A DNA stretch of 8,430 nt from Luminiphilus sp. (GTDB lineage: Bacteria; Pseudomonadota; Gammaproteobacteria; Pseudomonadales; Halieaceae): assembly GCA_024638905.1 (NCBI GenBank), contig JAHEJH010000144.1:1-8430 (forward strand). The letters run 5' to 3'. How positions within the stretch are numbered: the stretch's first letter is position 1; each line of letters opens with the position of its first letter. This document shows, piece by piece, positions 6,362 to 8,430 of this stretch. Under the pieces are notes generated by a model. That model worked only from the letters and a program-made list of their open reading frames with translations. It ran no database searches and was not told where the DNA came from. Both the position numbers and the translations under genes were made by a program.

Positions 6362-7185
6362 GTCGTCTCACACAGGTCTTTGCCGATCTGCAGTCTGACA
6401 AGCGCAGAGGCGTGATCCCATACGTAGTGGCGGGCGACCCCAGTCCTGAGGGCACGGTGCCCTTAATGCACAGCCTGGTTGGTGCCGGAGCAGATATTCT
6501 GGAGCTGGGGGTGCCATTTTCTGACCCGATGTCCGAGGGGCCGGTGATTCAAAAAGGTCATGAGCGTGCGCTGGCCAACGGCATGAGCTTGCACCGGGTG
6601 CTCACCATGGTGGCAGAGTTCAGGAAAGACAACGATCGGACACCCATCGTAATGATGGGCTACGCCAACCCGATCGAGCGCTTTGGCTATGAGGCATTTG
6701 CAGCAGCCAGTGCTGAGGCAGGGGTCGACGGCTTGATTACTGTTGACCTGCCCCCTGAGGAGGTAGACACGATCGACGGCGCTCTGAAGGATGTCGGTCT
6801 CGATAATATTTTTCTGATTTCGCCGACCACGCCCGAGCCCCGCGTGCAAAAAATCGTTGAGCGGGCACGCGGGTTCATCTACTACGTCGCAGTAAAGGGC
6901 GTTACCGGTTCGGGGGAGCTGGACACCGATGAAGTGGCTCGCAGCGTTGCCCTGATCCGCGAAAAGACGGCTCTTCCCATTGCAGTTGGTTTTGGTATCA
7001 AAAACGCGGCCAGCGCGAGTGTGGTGGCGGCTTGTGCTGATGCGGTAGTCGTCGGCAGTGCGCTAATCGCAGAAATGCAGCAAAAAGCCCATTCTGCCGA
7101 AGGTTTGGAAGAGATCCAGATTCACGGCGCCGCGGTAAAACTGCTACAAAGTATCCGCGCGGGTGTGGACTCTTCACCTTCATAG
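6358..7185 (+). CDS. trpA: Tryptophan synthase alpha subunit
   Basis: This 275-residue TIM-barrel subunit cleaves indole-3-glycerol phosphate to indole and glyceraldehyde 3-phosphate and passes indole to TrpB. The general base Glu49 is present in ADILELGVPFSDP (45-57). The position of the second catalytic residue, Asp60 in E. coli (PLADGP), is Glu60 here (PMSEGPVIQ, codon GAG at 6535-6537). Other signatures are PYVVAGDP (21-28), YVAVKGVTGSG (176-186), AVGFGIKN (209-216) and VVGSALI (231-237), the last three forming the phosphate site. The length is family-normal and the frame is intact, so the protein is probably functional. It starts 8 bases after trpB with no visible Shine-Dalgarno sequence, which suggests translation by coupling to trpB. 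The N-terminus MSRLTQVFADL matches the family, so I do not shift the start. Confidence 0.97.
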   Translation: MSRLTQVFADLQSDKRRGVIPYVVAGDPSPEGTVPLMHSLVGAGADILELGVPFSDPMSEGPVIQKGHERALANGMSLHRVLTMVAEFRKDNDRTPIVMMGYANPIERFGYEAFAAASAEAGVDGLITVDLPPEEVDTIDGALKDVGLDNIFLISPTTPEPRVQKIVERARGFIYYVAVKGVTGSGELDTDEVARSVALIREKTALPIAVGFGIKNAASASVVAACADAVVVGSALIAEMQQKAHSAEGLEEIQIHGAAVKLLQSIRAGVDSSPS

Positions 7186-7207
7186 AGAAACCGCACCCTC
7201 GTATACT
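7179..7207 (+). promoter_or_regulatory. Sigma70-like promoter for accD
   Basis: TTCATA (7179-7184, 4 of 6 matches to TTGACA) and TATACT (7202-7207, 5 of 6 matches to TATAAT) are separated by the ideal 17 bases. The -35 box overlaps the end of trpA. Transcription would begin near 7213-7215, about 20 bases before the accD ATG. This would allow accD-folC to be expressed independently of the trp genes. Confidence 0.55.
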
Positions 7208-7217
7208 CTGCCGTTTC
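7187..7217 (+). repeat. Imperfect inverted repeat around the accD -10 box
   Basis: GAAACCGCA (7187-7195) and TGCCGTTTC (7209-7217) are reverse complements at 8 of 9 positions, the mismatch being the fifth base of each arm. The 13-base spacer contains the whole TATACT box. The layout is what a repressor site over a promoter could look like, but only one copy is seen. No T-run follows the right arm. Confidence 0.45.
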
Positions 7218-7233
7218 CGCGTTGGGGAATCCC

Positions 7234-8151
7234 ATGAGTTGGATTGACAAAATCCTGCCATCCGGCGTCAATAAAGATGAGAGCGCAAACCGCACCAGCG
7301 TCCCTGAGGGGCTCTGGAAAAAATGCGTGAAATGCGAGGCGATTCTCTATAAGCCCGACCTGGAAAGAAATGCTGAGGTGTGCCCGAAGTGTGATCACCA
7401 CATGCGTATCGGCGCGCGCCGTCGCCTTGAGCTGTGTATGGACCGGGGTGCGACGGAGTTGTTTTCCGACCTCGAGCCGGTCGATCACCTCAAGTTCAAA
7501 GACAAACGTAAATATCGCGATCGCTTGACTGCTGCTCAACGCAGTACAGGTGAAAAAGACGCCTTGATTGCCATGCGAGGCAGTATTCTCGGGGTCGAGT
7601 TGGTCACGCTGGCATTCGAGTTCGATTTTCACGGCGGCTCAATGGGATACGCGGTGGGTGAAAAGTTCACCCGTGCCGCAACGGTCGCGCTCGAGGAGGG
7701 CCTTCCCCTGATTTGCTTCTCAGCTTCGGGCGGTGCCCGAATGCAGGAGGCGTTGATTTCGCTGATGCAGATGGCCAAGACATCTGCGGTGATAGAGCGT
7801 TTGAAGGGGCAGGGTACGCCCTATATCTCGGTGTTAACCGACCCCATTTACGGGGGCGTTTCTGCGTCTTTGGCCTTGCTGGGGGATATCAACATCGCAG
7901 AGCCCGATGCGCGAGCCGGTTTTGCCGGCCCTAACATTATCGAGCAAACTATTCGCCAGAAACTCCCCAAGGGTTTCCAGCGCAGCGAGTTTTTGCTCGA
8001 GCATGGCGCGATCGACATGATTGTGCACCGCAATGACATGCGTGAAACCCTCGCCCGTGTGCTTGCCAAGCTCACCAATCTCTCGCCGCCAGGGCAACCT
8101 GCACCGGTGTTGGAAGGCGAGGTGATTGAGGCCGATGGGGGCGCTGCCTAG
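7234..8151 (+). CDS. accD: Acetyl-CoA carboxylase carboxyltransferase beta subunit
   Basis: This 305-residue beta subunit works with AccA to move the carboxyl group from carboxybiotin on AccB to acetyl-CoA, giving malonyl-CoA for fatty-acid synthesis. An N-terminal zinc ribbon is formed by Cys31, Cys34, Cys50 and Cys53 (CVKC, then CPKC). The crotonase-fold core has GGSMGYAVGEK (134-144), SASGGARMQE (163-172) and YGGVSASLALLGDI (206-219), whose glycines form the oxyanion and CoA site. GFAGPNIIEQTIR (229-241) is also typical. The ATG at 7234 is preceded by GGGGA at 7224-7228, 5 bases away, and gives the usual MSWIDKILPS start. A TTG at 7222 is in frame but poorer. It has its own likely promoter. 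In E. coli the carboxyltransferase binds its own mRNAs, but nothing here shows that. folC overlaps its last 17 bases. Confidence 0.98.
   Translation: MSWIDKILPSGVNKDESANRTSVPEGLWKKCVKCEAILYKPDLERNAEVCPKCDHHMRIGARRRLELCMDRGATELFSDLEPVDHLKFKDKRKYRDRLTAAQRSTGEKDALIAMRGSILGVELVTLAFEFDFHGGSMGYAVGEKFTRAATVALEEGLPLICFSASGGARMQEALISLMQMAKTSAVIERLKGQGTPYISVLTDPIYGGVSASLALLGDINIAEPDARAGFAGPNIIEQTIRQKLPKGFQRSEFLLEHGAIDMIVHRNDMRETLARVLAKLTNLSPPGQPAPVLEGEVIEADGGAA
8119..8125 (+). promoter_or_regulatory. Strong ribosome binding site of folC
   Basis: GAGGTGA is an exact seven-base match to the complement of the 16S rRNA 3' end and lies 9 bases before the ATG at 8135. The other in-frame ATG, at 8159, has no purine-rich match at a useful distance. 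This site therefore decides for the start inside accD. Confidence 0.6.
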
Positions 8152-8430
8152 CCTGAGCATGGCCCCACTGTCGCTGAGCGCGTGGCTGGAACGTCTTGAA
8201 TCACAGCACCCGGTAGAAATCGAGCTGGGACTGGATCGAGTCTCTGATGTCGCCCAAACCCTAGGACTGCTCTCCTCACCGCCAACAACGCTGACGGTCG
8301 CCGGGACAAACGGTAAGGGCAGCGTCGTGACTGTCTTGTCCGCCGCATTGGTGCATTCTGGCAAGCGCGTTGGCCGTTACATATCCCCTCATCTGAATCG
8401 TTTTAACGAGCGAATTTGTATCGACGACGT
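8135..8430 (+). CDS. folC: Folylpolyglutamate / dihydrofolate synthase, N-terminal part
   Basis: Only the first 98 codons are present; the gene runs off the right edge. FolC uses ATP to add glutamate to dihydropteroate, making dihydrofolate, and to extend folate polyglutamate tails. It belongs to the Mur ligase family. The P-loop GTNGKGSV is at 57-64. The folate-loop signature SPHLNRFNERI follows at 84-94. EIELGLDRV (28-36) and the leading SLSAWLERLE (13-22) are also family-typical. The start at 8135 overlaps accD by 17 bases in another frame and has a strong ribosome binding site; ATG 8159 would give a protein eight residues shorter with no ribosome binding site. The accD-folC order is the known Pseudomonas arrangement, so the next gene would be expected to be a SPOR-domain/DedD protein. 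That last point is inference. Confidence 0.93.
   Translation, partial: MGALPSLSMAPLSLSAWLERLESQHPVEIELGLDRVSDVAQTLGLLSSPPTTLTVAGTNGKGSVVTVLSAALVHSGKRVGRYISPHLNRFNERICIDD

Noticed and set aside
7834..8364. 176-codon open frame on the - strand across the accD-folC junction
   Set aside because: It is covered by accD and folC, both clearly real on the + strand, and has no recognisable domain.

Overview
The window is an ordinary chromosomal housekeeping segment of a moderately GC-rich gammaproteobacterium. All genes lie on the + strand: end of leuB, asd, fimV, truA, trpF, trpB, trpA, accD, start of folC. The order leuB-asd-fimV-truA-trpF-...-accD-folC is the one known from Pseudomonas, and FimV itself points to a Gammaproteobacterium with type IV pili or polar-hub machinery. 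Contiguous trpF-trpB-trpA, where Pseudomonas aeruginosa has trpF next to accD and trpBA elsewhere, argues for another lineage, possibly a marine group such as Cellvibrionales/Halieaceae. That placement is inference.

Layout: 1-237 is the C-terminus of LeuB. 248-1279 is asd. An 86-base gap with a weak promoter-like box leads to fimV (1366-3621), a membrane-spanning LysM/TPR protein with a long acidic linker. truA follows after 25 bases. A 46-base gap with an extended -10 motif precedes trpF, which overlaps trpB by 4 bases (ATGA); trpA follows 8 bases later. A 48-base gap with a good sigma70-like promoter precedes accD, and folC begins inside the last 17 bases of accD. There is no gene-free stretch over 86 bases, no RNA gene, no mobile element, no CRISPR array, and no convincing intrinsic terminator. 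The whole block may be read through, with internal promoters feeding trpFBA and accD-folC.

Function: LeuB (leucine synthesis) and Asd (the branch point to lysine/diaminopimelate, threonine and methionine) are amino-acid genes. FimV organises the cell pole. TruA modifies tRNA anticodon arms. TrpF, TrpB and TrpA perform late steps of tryptophan synthesis. AccD is a subunit of acetyl-CoA carboxylase. FolC glutamylates folates. I see no sign of an undescribed system. The points most worth a second look are a perfect 15-bp hairpin inside fimV, a pair of mutually exclusive hairpins in its linker, a Glu in place of the usual catalytic Asp60 in TrpA, and small palindromic or inverted-repeat signals at the trpA start and around the accD promoter.
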